A stretch of 64,000 nt of DNA from Verrucosispora sioxanthis (GTDB taxonomy: Bacteria > Actinomycetota > Actinomycetes > Mycobacteriales > Micromonosporaceae). A model generated the notes under the pieces. The model saw only the letters and a list, made by a program, of their open reading frames with translations, had not been told where the DNA came from and did not search any database. The position numbers and the translations under genes are program-made. Numbering within the stretch: position 1 is the first letter of the stretch; each line of letters opens with the position of its first letter. Below are positions 7,832 to 16,259 of the stretch, piece by piece. The stretch covers positions 1-64,000 of the forward strand of contig NZ_SAIY01000007.1 in the NCBI RefSeq assembly GCF_010560025.1. Direction: 5' to 3'.

Positions 7832-9667
7832 ATGAGTGCACGCGTGCGGGCTCCCGAACTGCGGGGTCGAGCCTGGTTGAACACCGGCGGGCGGCGGCTG
7901 ACGCTCGCCGACCTCCGGGGCAAGATCGTCATTGCGGATTTCTGGACCTTCTGCTGCATCAACTGCCTGCACGTGCTCGACGAGCTGCGTCCCCTTGAGC
8001 AGAAGTACGCCGACGTCCTCGTGGTGATCGGTGTGCACTCGCCGAAGTTCGAGCACGAGAAGGACGCCGACGCGCTGGCCGCCGCCGTCGAGCGGTACGG
8101 CGTGCACCACCCCGTCCTCGACGACCCCGAACTCGACATGTGGCAGCAGTACGCGGCCCGCGCCTGGCCGACCCTTGCCGTGATCGACCCGGAGGGGTAC
8201 GTGGTGGCCACCATGGCGGGCGAGGGCCACGCCGACGGGCTGGCCCGGCTGATCGACGACCTGATCGCCACCCACGAGGCCAAGGGCACGCTGCACCGGG
8301 GCGACGGCCCGTACGTCCCGGTCACCGAGCCGGAGACCACCCTCCGCTTTCCCGGCAAGGCGGTGGCCCTGCCCGACGGCGGCCTGCTGGTCTCCGACTC
8401 GGCGCGGCACCGCCTGGTCGAGCTGGCCGCCGACGCCGAGACCGTCGTCCGGACCATCGGCACCGGTGAGCGGGGCCGGACCGACGGTGGTGCCGGTGCC
8501 GCGACCTTCTCCGAGCCGCAGGGGTTGTGTCCCCTGCCGCCGCACGTGGCCGAAGTCGCCGGCTACGACCTGGTGGTCGCCGACACCGTCAACCACCTGC
8601 TGCGGGGCGTCCGGCTGGCCACCGGCGAGGTGCTCACCGTGGCCGGCACCGGGCGGCAGTGGCGGTCGACGGTCGACGACCACGCGCACGACGCCCGCTC
8701 GGTCGACCTCTCCTCTCCCTGGGATCTCGCCTGGTACGACGACAAGATCGTCATCGCCATGGCCGGCATCCACCAGCTCTGGTGGTTCGACCCGATCAAG
8801 CGCACCGCCGGCATGTACGCCGGCACGACGGTCGAGGCGCTGCGCGACGGGCCACTGGCCGAAGCGTGGCTGGCCCAACCGTCCGGGCTCGCCGTCTCCA
8901 CCGACGGCAGCCGGCTGTGGGTCGCCGACAGCGAGACCAGCGCCATCCGCTACGTCGAGAACGGTGTCCTGGGCACCGCCGTGGGTCAGGGCCTGTTCGA
9001 CTTCGGGCACGTGGACGGGCCGGCGGCGCAGGCCCTGCTCCAGCATCCGCTCGGCGTCTGCGCCCTGCCCGACGGCTCGGTCCTGATCGCCGACACCTAC
9101 AACGGCGCGGTACGCCGGTACGACCCGGCCGATGACCGGGTCGCCACCGTCGCCGCCGGTCTGGCCGAGCCCAGCGACCTGGTACTCACCGCCGACGGCG
9201 CGGTGCTGGTGGTGGAGTCGGCGGCGCATCGGATCACCCGGCTGGCTCCCGGTGCGCTCTCGGCGGCCGGCGCGGAGACCGTCGACGGTCCCCGGCACCG
9301 TACCGAGCGCAGGCCGACGGAGTTGAGCGCGGGCGAGGTGGTGCTGGACGTCGTCTTCACCCCGGCCCCCGGGCAGAAGCTGGACGACACCTTCGGACCG
9401 TCCACCCGGCTCGTCGTCTCGGCGTCGCCGCCGGAGCTGCTGGTCGAGGGGGCGGGCACCGGCACGGAGCTGTCCCGACGGCTGGTGATCGACGGATCGG
9501 TGCCCGACGGGGTGCTTCAGGTCACCGCCCAGGCAGCCACCTGTGACGCCGATGTGGAGCACGCGGCCTGCCACCTCACCCGGCAGGACTGGGGCGTACC
9601 GGTGCGGGTGGTCGACGGCGGCGTCGGCCGGCTGCCGTTGGTCCTGCGCGGCATGGACGCCGGCTGA
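7832..9667 (+). CDS. Thioredoxin-like/NHL-repeat protein of the NHLRC2 type
   Basis: 611 residues. The N-terminal thioredoxin fold (about 10-150) has an unusual redox motif in WTFCCINCLHV, i.e. CCINC rather than CGPC, as in NHLRC2-like proteins. The rest is a beta-propeller of NHL repeats (for example GGLLVSDSARHRLVEL, DGSRLWVADSETSAIRYVE, DGSVLIADTYNGAVRRYD) with a beta-rich C-terminal domain. There is no signal peptide, so it is probably cytosolic. The biochemical role in bacteria is not established. It stands alone, with its own upstream gap of about 165 bases after a terminator and a convergent neighbour 29 bases downstream. The start ATG 7832 gives the expected N-terminus. Confidence 0.85.
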   Translation: MSARVRAPELRGRAWLNTGGRRLTLADLRGKIVIADFWTFCCINCLHVLDELRPLEQKYADVLVVIGVHSPKFEHEKDADALAAAVERYGVHHPVLDDPELDMWQQYAARAWPTLAVIDPEGYVVATMAGEGHADGLARLIDDLIATHEAKGTLHRGDGPYVPVTEPETTLRFPGKAVALPDGGLLVSDSARHRLVELAADAETVVRTIGTGERGRTDGGAGAATFSEPQGLCPLPPHVAEVAGYDLVVADTVNHLLRGVRLATGEVLTVAGTGRQWRSTVDDHAHDARSVDLSSPWDLAWYDDKIVIAMAGIHQLWWFDPIKRTAGMYAGTTVEALRDGPLAEAWLAQPSGLAVSTDGSRLWVADSETSAIRYVENGVLGTAVGQGLFDFGHVDGPAAQALLQHPLGVCALPDGSVLIADTYNGAVRRYDPADDRVATVAAGLAEPSDLVLTADGAVLVVESAAHRITRLAPGALSAAGAETVDGPRHRTERRPTELSAGEVVLDVVFTPAPGQKLDDTFGPSTRLVVSASPPELLVEGAGTGTELSRRLVIDGSVPDGVLQVTAQAATCDADVEHAACHLTRQDWGVPVRVVDGGVGRLPLVLRGMDAG

Positions 9668-9696
9668 CGCCCGCCCACGGTGCTCCGCCTCGCGCC

Positions 9697-10446
9697 TCAG
9701 GCGAACGGGGCGGGGGTGACGCCCGCGTCGACGAGGGCGGCGCGGACGAGTTCCGCGGCGGCCACCGCGCCGGGGCTGTCGCCGTGCAGGCAGACCGACT
9801 CCACCACGCACGGGACCGTACCGCCGTCGACGGTGACCACGACCCGCTCGGTTGCCATCCGCACCGCCCGGCGGGCCACCTCCTGCGGGTCGGTGACCAA
9901 CGCGTCCGGGGAGGTACGCGGTACCAGTCGACCGTTGGGCAGGTAGTTGCGGTCGGCGAAGCCCTCGGCCACCACCCGAATCCCGGCGCCCTGGGCGAGC
10001 TGGGCGAGGACCGAGCCGGGTGGGCAGAGGACGGGCAGCTCCGGGTCGTAATCCTCGATCGCGGCCAGCAGGGCCGCCGCCGGCAGTTCCTCGCTTGCCG
10101 CCGCGTGGTAGAGCGCCCCGTGCGGCTTGAGGTAGCGCACCCGGGTGCGGTACACCCGGCAGAAGGCGTTGAGCGCCCCGAGTTGGTAGAGCGCCTCGTC
10201 ACGCAGCTCGGCGAACTCGTACTCGATGTGTCGCCGGCCGAAGCCGGCGAGGTCCCGGTAGCCGACCTGGGCTCCGACGGCGACTCCCCGCTCGGCGGCG
10301 GCGGCGCAGACCCGGCGCATCGTGGCCGGGTCGCCGGCGTGGAAGCCGCAGGCGACGTTGGCCGAGGTGACCAGGTCCAGCAGGGCCTGGTCGTCGCCGA
10401 GACGCCAGATGCCGAAGCCCTCGCCGAGGTCAGCGTTGAGGTCCAT
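9697..10446 (-). CDS. pxpA: 5-oxoprolinase subunit A (LamB/YcsF family)
   Basis: 249 residues, full length. PxpA works with PxpB and PxpC to open 5-oxoproline (pyroglutamate), a damage product of glutamine and glutamate, using ATP. The family signature MDLNADLGEGFG opens the protein, with NVACGFHAGDP (from about residue 30) and YLKPHGALYH near 105-114. It is the last gene of a pxpB-pxpC-pxpA operon and overlaps pxpC by 17 bases. The order and overlaps strongly support one multisubunit enzyme. Confidence 0.93.
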   Translation of the reverse strand: MDLNADLGEGFGIWRLGDDQALLDLVTSANVACGFHAGDPATMRRVCAAAAERGVAVGAQVGYRDLAGFGRRHIEYEFAELRDEALYQLGALNAFCRVYRTRVRYLKPHGALYHAAASEELPAAALLAAIEDYDPELPVLCPPGSVLAQLAQGAGIRVVAEGFADRNYLPNGRLVPRTSPDALVTDPQEVARRAVRMATERVVVTVDGGTVPCVVESVCLHGDSPGAVAAAELVRAALVDAGVTPAPFA

Positions 10447-11287
10447 GAAATCTCACCGTAGTGCCTGGGCGGGCCTGCGCGAGCGGGGTCACGTCCGCCA
10501 CCACCGCGATGACCGGGTATCCGCCGGTGGTGGGATGGTCGGCGAGGAAGACGAGTGGTTGACCGTCCGCCGGCACCTGCACCGCGCCGAGCACGAGTCC
10601 TTCGCTCGGCAGCTCCCCGGCGACCGAGCGGGGTAGCGGCGCGCCGCTCAGGCGCGCGCCGACCCGGTTGCTCAACGGACTCACCTGGTACGCCGTGCCG
10701 AGCAGCCGGTCCAGTGCCGCCGGGGTGAACCAGTCGTGCCGGGGTCCGAGTCGTACGTTGAGCCGCAGCTCCGTCGGGTACGCCACCGGCACGGTGAGGT
10801 CGACGGGGGCGGGCGGGCCGGCGGGGGCACCCAGCGGCAGCTGGTCGCCGTCGCGTAGCGGGGCCGGCCCGAGCCCGGCGAGGGTGTCGGTGGAGCGGCT
10901 GCCGAGCACCGGTGCGACGGCGATGCCACCGGCCACCGCGAGCCAGCAGCGCAGGCCCCGTCGGGCGGGACCGATGCGCAGCACCGCCCCGCGTGGGACG
11001 GCCAGTGGGCGACCGGTGTCGCCGGGACGCTGGCCGACCCGCACGTCGGCGTCGGCACCGACCACGGCGACGGTGGTGGCCCGGGTGGGTCGCAGCTCGC
11101 AGCCGGTCAGGGTGATCTCCAGCCCGGCCGCCTGCTCCGGGTTGCCGACCAGGCGGTTGGCCAGGCGCAGCGCCGCCGGGTCGAGGGCACCGGAACGGGG
11201 TACGCCGAGGTGTGCCCAGCCCGGCCGGCCGAGATCCTGCACCGTGGTCAACGCCCCGGCCCGGAGCACTTCGAGGAGGCCGCTCAC
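10430..11287 (-). CDS. pxpC: 5-oxoprolinase subunit C (biotin-dependent carboxyltransferase-like)
   Basis: 285 residues. It is of the AHS2/KipA-like fold once annotated as allophanate hydrolase subunit 2. Landmarks: GALTTVQDLGRPGWAHLGVP near the N-terminus, SGALDPAALRLANRLVGN, and SNRVGARL late in the chain. The GTG at 11285-11287 was chosen because it overlaps the pxpB stop (GTGA), whereas the open frame extends upstream only as pxpB antisense-style sequence. It acts with PxpB and PxpA in ATP-dependent 5-oxoproline cleavage. Confidence 0.92.
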   Translation of the reverse strand: MSGLLEVLRAGALTTVQDLGRPGWAHLGVPRSGALDPAALRLANRLVGNPEQAAGLEITLTGCELRPTRATTVAVVGADADVRVGQRPGDTGRPLAVPRGAVLRIGPARRGLRCWLAVAGGIAVAPVLGSRSTDTLAGLGPAPLRDGDQLPLGAPAGPPAPVDLTVPVAYPTELRLNVRLGPRHDWFTPAALDRLLGTAYQVSPLSNRVGARLSGAPLPRSVAGELPSEGLVLGAVQVPADGQPLVFLADHPTTGGYPVIAVVADVTPLAQARPGTTVRFHGPQR

Positions 11288-11961
11288 CGGTCCACCAGCC
11301 GGACCCGGGTGCCGGGACTGAGCAGGGCCGGCGGGTCCGCCGTCACGTCGAAGAGGGTCACCTCGGTGCGTCCGACCAGCAGCCAACCGCCGGGGGACGC
11401 GGTGGGGTAGATGCCCGCGTACGGGCCGGCAAGCGCGACCGAGCCGGCCGGCACCCGTGGCCGGGGTGTCGGCAGTCGGGGCACCGCCAGTTCGGCGGGC
11501 AGCCCGGTGAGGTACCCGAAGCCGGGTGCGAAGCCGCAGAAGGCGACCTGGAACTCGGTGACCCGCAGGCGACGTGCGACCCCGGGTCCGTCCGTGCGCC
11601 AGTGATCGGCCACCCGGGCCAGGTCTTCCCCGTCGAAGGTCACGGGCACCTCGACGAGACGGGCGGGTGCGCCGGCGGTTGGCACACTCGCGGCCCTTTC
11701 GGCAGGTGGCGCGGTGGTGGTCCAGGTGGCGATCCGGGCAGCGGTGACCGGTGGGTCGGGTACGCCGTCGAGCAGCACGGTGGCGGCGGCCGGCACGATC
11801 TCGACGGCGACCAGTTCGCCGAGTTCCCGGCGGCGCCACAGCTCGGCCCGCCACGCCTCGACGACGGCGGCCACGTCGGTTACCGGTCCGGCGGCGCCAG
11901 CGTGCTCCGGCCGGGCGAGGTCGAGCAGGAGTGCCTGGGTGCCGACCGTTCTGATCCGCAT
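11284..11961 (-). CDS. pxpB: 5-oxoprolinase subunit B (AHS1/KipI-like)
   Basis: 225 residues, first gene of the pxp operon. The AHS1 domain shows FCGFAPGFGYLTGLP (about residues 150-165) and the characteristic GPYAGIYPTASPGGW segment near 188-201. ATG 11961 was chosen over longer options because it gives the usual family N-terminus (MRIRTVGTQALLLDL) and has a GGGAGGAT-type ribosome binding site. It overlaps pxpC by four bases. It is divergent from the hemolysin III gene, with about 100 bases for both promoters. Confidence 0.92.
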   Translation of the reverse strand: MRIRTVGTQALLLDLARPEHAGAAGPVTDVAAVVEAWRAELWRRRELGELVAVEIVPAAATVLLDGVPDPPVTAARIATWTTTAPPAERAASVPTAGAPARLVEVPVTFDGEDLARVADHWRTDGPGVARRLRVTEFQVAFCGFAPGFGYLTGLPAELAVPRLPTPRPRVPAGSVALAGPYAGIYPTASPGGWLLVGRTEVTLFDVTADPPALLSPGTRVRLVDR

Positions 11962-12061
11962 CCCGCCATCCTCCCGGACGAGCGGAAACGTCCGCGTCGG
12001 CCACTTGTCGGACGGCGTGACCAGTTGCACTACCCGAAAGTAACCTACGCTGCCGTAACCT

Positions 12062-12745
12062 ATGGGCGTGACCACCTCAGCACGCCCCCGGCTCAAGCCG
12101 GTCGACATCGGGAAACCCCGGATGCGCGGCTGGCTGCACACGTACGCCTTCTTTGTCGCCCTGGTCTGCGGCATCGTGCTCTGTTCGATCGCCGCCACCC
12201 GCCCGGGCTGGACCCCCCTGATCAGTTCCGCCGTCTACAGCTTCACCGTCTGCGGTCTCTTCGGCACCAGCGCGTTGTACCACCGTCGGGTGTGGTCGAC
12301 CCGCGGATACGCGGTCATGCGCCGGATGGACCACTCGATGATCTTCCTGTTCATCGCCGGCACGTACACACCGTTCTGCCTGCTGCTGCTGGAGACCCGG
12401 TCCGCCGTCATGATGCTGTCGATCGTCTGGGGCGGCGCCCTGGGCGGCGTGGCGCTCAAGCTGATCTGGCCGCACGCCAACCGGTGGATCTCCGCGCCGC
12501 TGTACGTCGCCCTCGGCTGGGTCTCGGTGGCGATGCTGCCCGACATCCTGCACCAGGGCGGCGTCACCGCCCTGGTGCTGCTCGCGGTGGGCGGCGCGAT
12601 CTACACCGTGGGGGCGGTCTTCTACGCGCTGCGCCGCCCCAATCCGTGGCCCACCGTCTTCGGCCACCACGAGTTCTTCCATGCCTGCACCCTGGTCGCC
12701 GCCATCTGCCACCACATCGCCATCTACTTCGCACTGTTCGCCTGA
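12062..12745 (+). CDS. trhA: Hemolysin III / PAQR-family membrane protein
   Basis: 227 residues with about seven transmembrane helices. PAQR features: SALYHRR after helix 2 (putative metal-binding His), RRMDHSMIFLFIAGTYTPF in the centre, and FGHHEFFHACTLVAAICHH near the end. Bacterial members (TrhA) affect membrane lipid homeostasis; haemolytic activity is not implied. The mRNA may be almost leaderless: two copies of GTAACCTAYG stand 15 bp apart just before the ATG, and no Shine-Dalgarno is visible. A GTG six bases downstream of the ATG is an alternative start. A strong bidirectional hairpin follows. Confidence 0.9.
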   Translation: MGVTTSARPRLKPVDIGKPRMRGWLHTYAFFVALVCGIVLCSIAATRPGWTPLISSAVYSFTVCGLFGTSALYHRRVWSTRGYAVMRRMDHSMIFLFIAGTYTPFCLLLLETRSAVMMLSIVWGGALGGVALKLIWPHANRWISAPLYVALGWVSVAMLPDILHQGGVTALVLLAVGGAIYTVGAVFYALRRPNPWPTVFGHHEFFHACTLVAAICHHIAIYFALFA

Positions 12746-12765
12746 AGCCGGAGCACGACGACAGC

Positions 12766-12797
12766 GGGGGTGGTGAGCCTCGTCGCTCACCACCCCC
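12766..12797. terminator. Bidirectional terminator between trhA and the convergent DUF6458 gene
   Basis: A perfect 13-bp stem GGGGGTGGTGAGC (12766-12778) pairs with 12785-12797 across a 6-nt loop. It lies 21 bases after trhA and 22 bases after the convergent gene. Confidence 0.8.
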
Positions 12798-12818
12798 ACT
12801 GGGTCCGTCGGGTGCGGG

Positions 12819-13103
12819 TCAGATCGTGGGACCGGGCCGGCGCACCTCGCGGTACTCCTGGACCACCCGGTCGTCCCGGACCGGCACGGCACGCTCGGCC
12901 ACCACCCGTTCCTCGCGTACCGGCGCAACGACCGCACGGCGACGCGAGTTCCAGAAGTAGAGGGTCACGATCAGCCCGGCGACACCCGCGAGCATCAGCA
13001 CCCAGCCGACGACGCTCAGGTTGAGCCAGCCCAGGTCCGCCTCCACGGCGAACGCGAAGATCGCACCCAGCGCGATCAGGAAGATACTGCCACCGATGCC
13101 CAT
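12819..13103 (-). CDS. Small two-helix membrane protein, DUF6458-like (copy 1)
   Basis: 94 residues. It starts MGIGGSIFLIALGAIFAFAV, then a second helix (SVVGWVLMLAGVAGLIVTLYFW), and a charged tail rich in Arg/Val/Glu with an REERVVAER-type repeat. The start has an AAGGAG site seven bases upstream. The protein is closely similar in its helices to the product of 13789-14058. Together they flank the SixA gene on the opposite strand. The family name is from recall of Micromonosporaceae annotation; function is unknown. Confidence 0.8.
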   Translation of the reverse strand: MGIGGSIFLIALGAIFAFAVEADLGWLNLSVVGWVLMLAGVAGLIVTLYFWNSRRRAVVAPVREERVVAERAVPVRDDRVVQEYREVRRPGPTI

Positions 13104-13220
13104 CTCGTCGTCTCCTTGGCTATCGAAGCTGGCATTCCACTCCGCCGCGGCCACGGATGAGGTTGCGGCACCGACCGACTTACCCCGGCACGGAGATCGC
13201 CAATCGGGCAAGCTGGAGAC

Positions 13221-13760
13221 ATGACGGACAGCCCGCCACACGAGCGGACACTGGTGCTGCTGCGGCACGCCAAGGCCGAACCGCCCACCACGGACCGTCC
13301 CGACGTCGAACGTCCGTTGGCCGCTCGCGGCCGGGCGGACGCCACGGCGGCCGGGGCGTGGCTGGCCCGGCAGGGGCTGCTGCCGGACGTGGTGCTCTGC
13401 TCGGCGGCCGTACGAACCAGACAGACATGGCACGACGTCCAGTCGGGCATCACCGGCGCATCACCGGAGAGCGGGCCGGCCGGCCCGGCTCCGGCGATCC
13501 GCTACGAGCCGGACGCCTACGAGGCGCACCCGGAGGATCTGCTGCACCTGCTCCGACAGGTGGCACCTACCGCGACGACGGTCCTGCTGATCGCCCACAA
13601 CCCGGGTGTCTCACTGTTGTCCGAACTGCTCGATCCGGTCCGGGCGGATCCGGAGGGGTTGCGTACCGGTGGCCTCGTGGTGCACCGTACGGCCGCGCCC
13701 TGGGCGGAACTGAGCCGCGGCACGGCCCGGATCGAGACACGACACACCGCACGCGGCTAG
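13221..13760 (+). CDS. sixA: SixA-like histidine phosphatase
   Basis: 179 residues of the small histidine-phosphatase (RHG) branch. The catalytic loop is TLVLLRHAKAEP near residues 10-21, with VLCSAAVRTRQTW holding the second arginine and LLIAHNPGVSLL holding the second histidine. In E. coli SixA removes phosphate from a histidine phosphotransfer protein; the substrate in actinomycetes is not known. It lies between two DUF6458 genes on the other strand and ends 28 bases from the second one. Confidence 0.87.
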   Translation: MTDSPPHERTLVLLRHAKAEPPTTDRPDVERPLAARGRADATAAGAWLARQGLLPDVVLCSAAVRTRQTWHDVQSGITGASPESGPAGPAPAIRYEPDAYEAHPEDLLHLLRQVAPTATTVLLIAHNPGVSLLSELLDPVRADPEGLRTGGLVVHRTAAPWAELSRGTARIETRHTARG

Positions 13761-13788
13761 CAGGGCCACGTGCGGTGTATGTGGTCGC

Positions 13789-14058
13789 TCAGCTCGGTGG
13801 CGCGGTCGGTGGTGGTGGATCGGGCGGTGGCGGCATCATCGCGGTCGGATGCGAAAGCCGGTTCTCCTCCACGATCAGGGTTCGGGCCCGCTTGCGCCGG
13901 TCCTGCCAGAACCAGAGCGTGGTGAGCAGCACGGCCAGCCCGGCCAGGATGAAGACCCAGCCGACCGCCCGCAGGTCGACCCACCAGACGTTGGCCCGGA
14001 TGGCGAAGGTCAGGATCGCGCCGATCGCGATCAGGAAGATCCCACTACCAATGCCCAT
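13789..14058 (-). CDS. Small two-helix membrane protein, DUF6458-like (copy 2)
   Basis: 89 residues. MGIGSGIFLIAIGAILTFAI mirrors copy 1 nearly position for position, followed by a second helix (GWVFILAGLAVLLTTLWFW). The basic linker QDRRKRART and a Pro-rich C-terminus (PPPPDPPPPTAPPS) replace the charged tail of copy 1. The paralogy is evident from the matched N-terminal 50 residues. The tails have diverged, so the cytosolic partners probably differ. Confidence 0.8.
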   Translation of the reverse strand: MGIGSGIFLIAIGAILTFAIRANVWWVDLRAVGWVFILAGLAVLLTTLWFWQDRRKRARTLIVEENRLSHPTAMMPPPPDPPPPTAPPS

Positions 14059-14118
14059 GTGCGCGGCACTCCCCCGTGCGGTTGCTCTGGGCGTACTCGG
14101 ACTGGCCCGCCACGCATA

Positions 14119-14155
14119 CCCACCCACCCCCCAGTTACCCCCACCCAACCCCCAC
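14119..14155. other. C-rich tract; G-quadruplex motif on the minus strand
   Basis: Runs of C (CCC-A-CCCCCC-AGTTA-CCCCC-A-CCC-AA-CCCCC) read on the minus strand as at least five G-runs with loops of 1-5 nt. It lies upstream of the copy-2 DUF6458 gene, next to the long palindrome, with a mirrored G-rich tract at 14230-14258. Confidence 0.6.
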
Positions 14156-14164
14156 CGACCACCC

Positions 14165-14225
14165 GTTGATCATGAGATTAGCGGCAGTTCTGGAGATCAA
14201 CTTCGCCGCTAACCTCATGATCAAC
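14165..14225. repeat. Long inverted repeat with GTTGATCATGA ends (copy 1)
   Basis: 21-bp arms: 14165-14185 (starts GTTGATCATGAGATTAGCGGC) and its complement at 14205-14225, with one mismatch and a 19-nt loop. It lies after the acyl-CoA dehydrogenase stop and may terminate that transcript. The same outer sequence recurs at 18867-18923. Confidence 0.85.
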
Positions 14226-14257
14226 AAGACGGGGAGTGGAGTGGGGTGGGGTGGGTG

Positions 14258-16114
14258 TTAGAAGGCTTCCTCGGGGAGGTCCATGATGTCTAGGTCGGTG
14301 GATTCGATGATGCGCCGGTCGGCGCCGATGCGGGGCAGCACCTCGCGGGCGAAGAATCGGGCGGCGGCCACCTTTCCGGTGTAGAACGCCTTGTCCGCCG
14401 CGGTCACCTCACCGGTGAGGGCCTTCAGCGCCACGTCGGCCTGCTTCTGCAGCAGCCAGCCGACGACCAGGTCACCGAGGGCCAGCAGGAAGCGGCGGCT
14501 GCCGAGCCCGACCTTGTACAGCGCCCGGGTGTCCCCGCTCTGCGCCTCACCCAACCAGCCGGTCATCACGCCGAGGATGTTCTGGATCTCGGCGAGTGCC
14601 TTGCCGAGCGCCTGACGCTCCTCCTTGAGCTGGCCGTTGCCCGCCTCGGTGGCGATGAACTCCTGGATCTCGCCGGCCACGGCCATCAGCGCCCTGCCGT
14701 TGTCCCGGACGATCTTCCGGAAGATCAGGTCGAGGCTCTGGATCGCCGTGGTGCCCTCGTACAGGGTGTCGATCTTGGCGTCCCGGACGTACTGCTCCAG
14801 CGGGTAGTCCTGGAGGAAGCCGGAGCCGCCGAAGGTCTGCAGTGACTCGTGCCCGAGCAGCTCGTACGCCCGCTCCGAGCCGACGCCCTTGACCAGCGGG
14901 AGGAGCAGGTCGTTGACCCGCTTGGCGAGCTTGATGGCCTTCTCGTCACCGGCCGCCTCCGCCATGGCGACCTTGTCCTGCCAGGTGGCGGTGTAGAGGA
15001 CCAACGCCCGCAGGCCCTCGGCGTACGACTTCTGCAGCAGCAGCGAGCGACGCACGTCGGGGTGCGCGGTGATGGTCACCCGCTCGGCGGTCTTGTCCGC
15101 CATCTGGGTCAGGTCGGCGCCCTGCACCCGGTTCTTGGCGTACTCCAGGGCGTTGAGGTATCCGGTGGACAGGGTGGCGATGGCCTTCGTGCCGACCATC
15201 ATCCGGGCGTATTCGATGATCATGAACATCTGCCGGATGCCGTCGTGCTTCTCGCCCAGCAGCCAGCCCTTGGCCGGTACGCCGTGCTCGCCGAAGGTGA
15301 TCTCGCAGGTGTTGGAGACCTTCAGGCCCATCTTGTGCTCGACGTTGGTGGCGAAGACGCCGTTGCGCTCGCCCAACTCGCCGGTGTTCTCGTCGAAGTG
15401 GTACTTCGGGACGACGAACAGCGACAGGCCCTTGGTACCCGGGCCGCCCACACCGTCCACCCCGACCGGGCGGGCCAGTACGTAGTGGACGATGTTGTCG
15501 CTCAGGTCGTGCTCGCCCGAGGTGATGAAGCGCTTGACGCCCTCGATGTGCCATGAGCCGTCCGGCTGCGGAATCGCCCGCGCCCGGCCGGCACCCACGT
15601 CCGAGCCGGCGTCCGGCTCGGTGAGCACCATCGTGGAGCCCCACTGCCGGTCGATGAAGAGCTTGGCCCACTTCTTCTGCTGCTCGGTGCCCTCGACGTG
15701 CAGCACGTGCGCGAAGGACGGGCCGGAGGCGTACATCCAGACCGGCGCGTTCGAGCCGAGCACCAGCTCGGCGAGCGCCCACCACAGCGCCCGGGGGGCG
15801 TTGGTTCCGTCCAGCTCCGAGGGCAGGTCCAGGCGCCAGAACTCGGACTCCATGAAGGCCCGGTACGACTTCTTGAACGACTCCGGCAGCGGTGCGGTGT
15901 GCGTGGCCGGGTCGAAGACCGGCGGGTTGCGATCGCTGTCCTGGTAACTGGTGGCCAGGTCCTGTCGAGCCAGCCGGTCGACCTCGGCGAGGAAGCTCCG
16001 CGCGGTGTCGACGTCGAGGTCGGAGTACGGCTCCTGGCCGAACGCCCGGTCCGCCCCGAACACCTCGAACAGGTTGAATTCGAGGTCCCGAAGGTTGCTC
16101 TTGTAGTGGGTCAT
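14258..16114 (-). CDS. Acyl-CoA dehydrogenase, long form with C-terminal domain (FadE5-like)
   Basis: 618 residues, longer than the usual 380-residue family. It matches the group with an N-terminal extension and an Acyl-CoA_dh_C-type tail (similar in length to mycobacterial FadE5). An FAD-linked enzyme that makes the trans-2 double bond in acyl-CoA and passes electrons to ETF. Landmarks: TMVLTEPDAGSDVGAGRA (substrate/FAD loop, about 170-187), FITSGEHD, and LYEGTTAIQSLDLIFRK with the catalytic-type Glu near 460. It is alone in its transcript. Two palindromes (16141-16156 and 16167-16180) lie directly upstream. Confidence 0.9.
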   Translation of the reverse strand: MTHYKSNLRDLEFNLFEVFGADRAFGQEPYSDLDVDTARSFLAEVDRLARQDLATSYQDSDRNPPVFDPATHTAPLPESFKKSYRAFMESEFWRLDLPSELDGTNAPRALWWALAELVLGSNAPVWMYASGPSFAHVLHVEGTEQQKKWAKLFIDRQWGSTMVLTEPDAGSDVGAGRARAIPQPDGSWHIEGVKRFITSGEHDLSDNIVHYVLARPVGVDGVGGPGTKGLSLFVVPKYHFDENTGELGERNGVFATNVEHKMGLKVSNTCEITFGEHGVPAKGWLLGEKHDGIRQMFMIIEYARMMVGTKAIATLSTGYLNALEYAKNRVQGADLTQMADKTAERVTITAHPDVRRSLLLQKSYAEGLRALVLYTATWQDKVAMAEAAGDEKAIKLAKRVNDLLLPLVKGVGSERAYELLGHESLQTFGGSGFLQDYPLEQYVRDAKIDTLYEGTTAIQSLDLIFRKIVRDNGRALMAVAGEIQEFIATEAGNGQLKEERQALGKALAEIQNILGVMTGWLGEAQSGDTRALYKVGLGSRRFLLALGDLVVGWLLQKQADVALKALTGEVTAADKAFYTGKVAAARFFAREVLPRIGADRRIIESTDLDIMDLPEEAF

Positions 16115-16140
16115 CTCGCTGGCCCCGCTTCCGGACAGGT

Positions 16141-16156
16141 GTTACCGATCAGTAAC
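16141..16156. promoter_or_regulatory. Candidate operator GTTACTG-N-T-N-GGTAAC upstream of the acyl-CoA dehydrogenase
   Basis: A 16-bp near-perfect palindrome (minus-strand reading GTTACTGATCGGTAAC) 26 bases before the start codon. A 14/16 match occurs at 30104-30119 upstream of the Fe-S oxidoreductase gene. A second palindrome, TTACTCGCGGGTAG, follows at 16167-16180. The shape suits a TetR-type fatty-acid regulator; the regulator is not in this window. Confidence 0.55.
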
Positions 16157-16259
16157 CCTGACTCTATTACTCGCGGGTAGGCAGCGACAAGCCGGTTCCG
16201 CCAGTGACAGGCATTACACACCTGCCGTTCGGGTCCGCCGGCCCCCTCCCCTCGATTTC

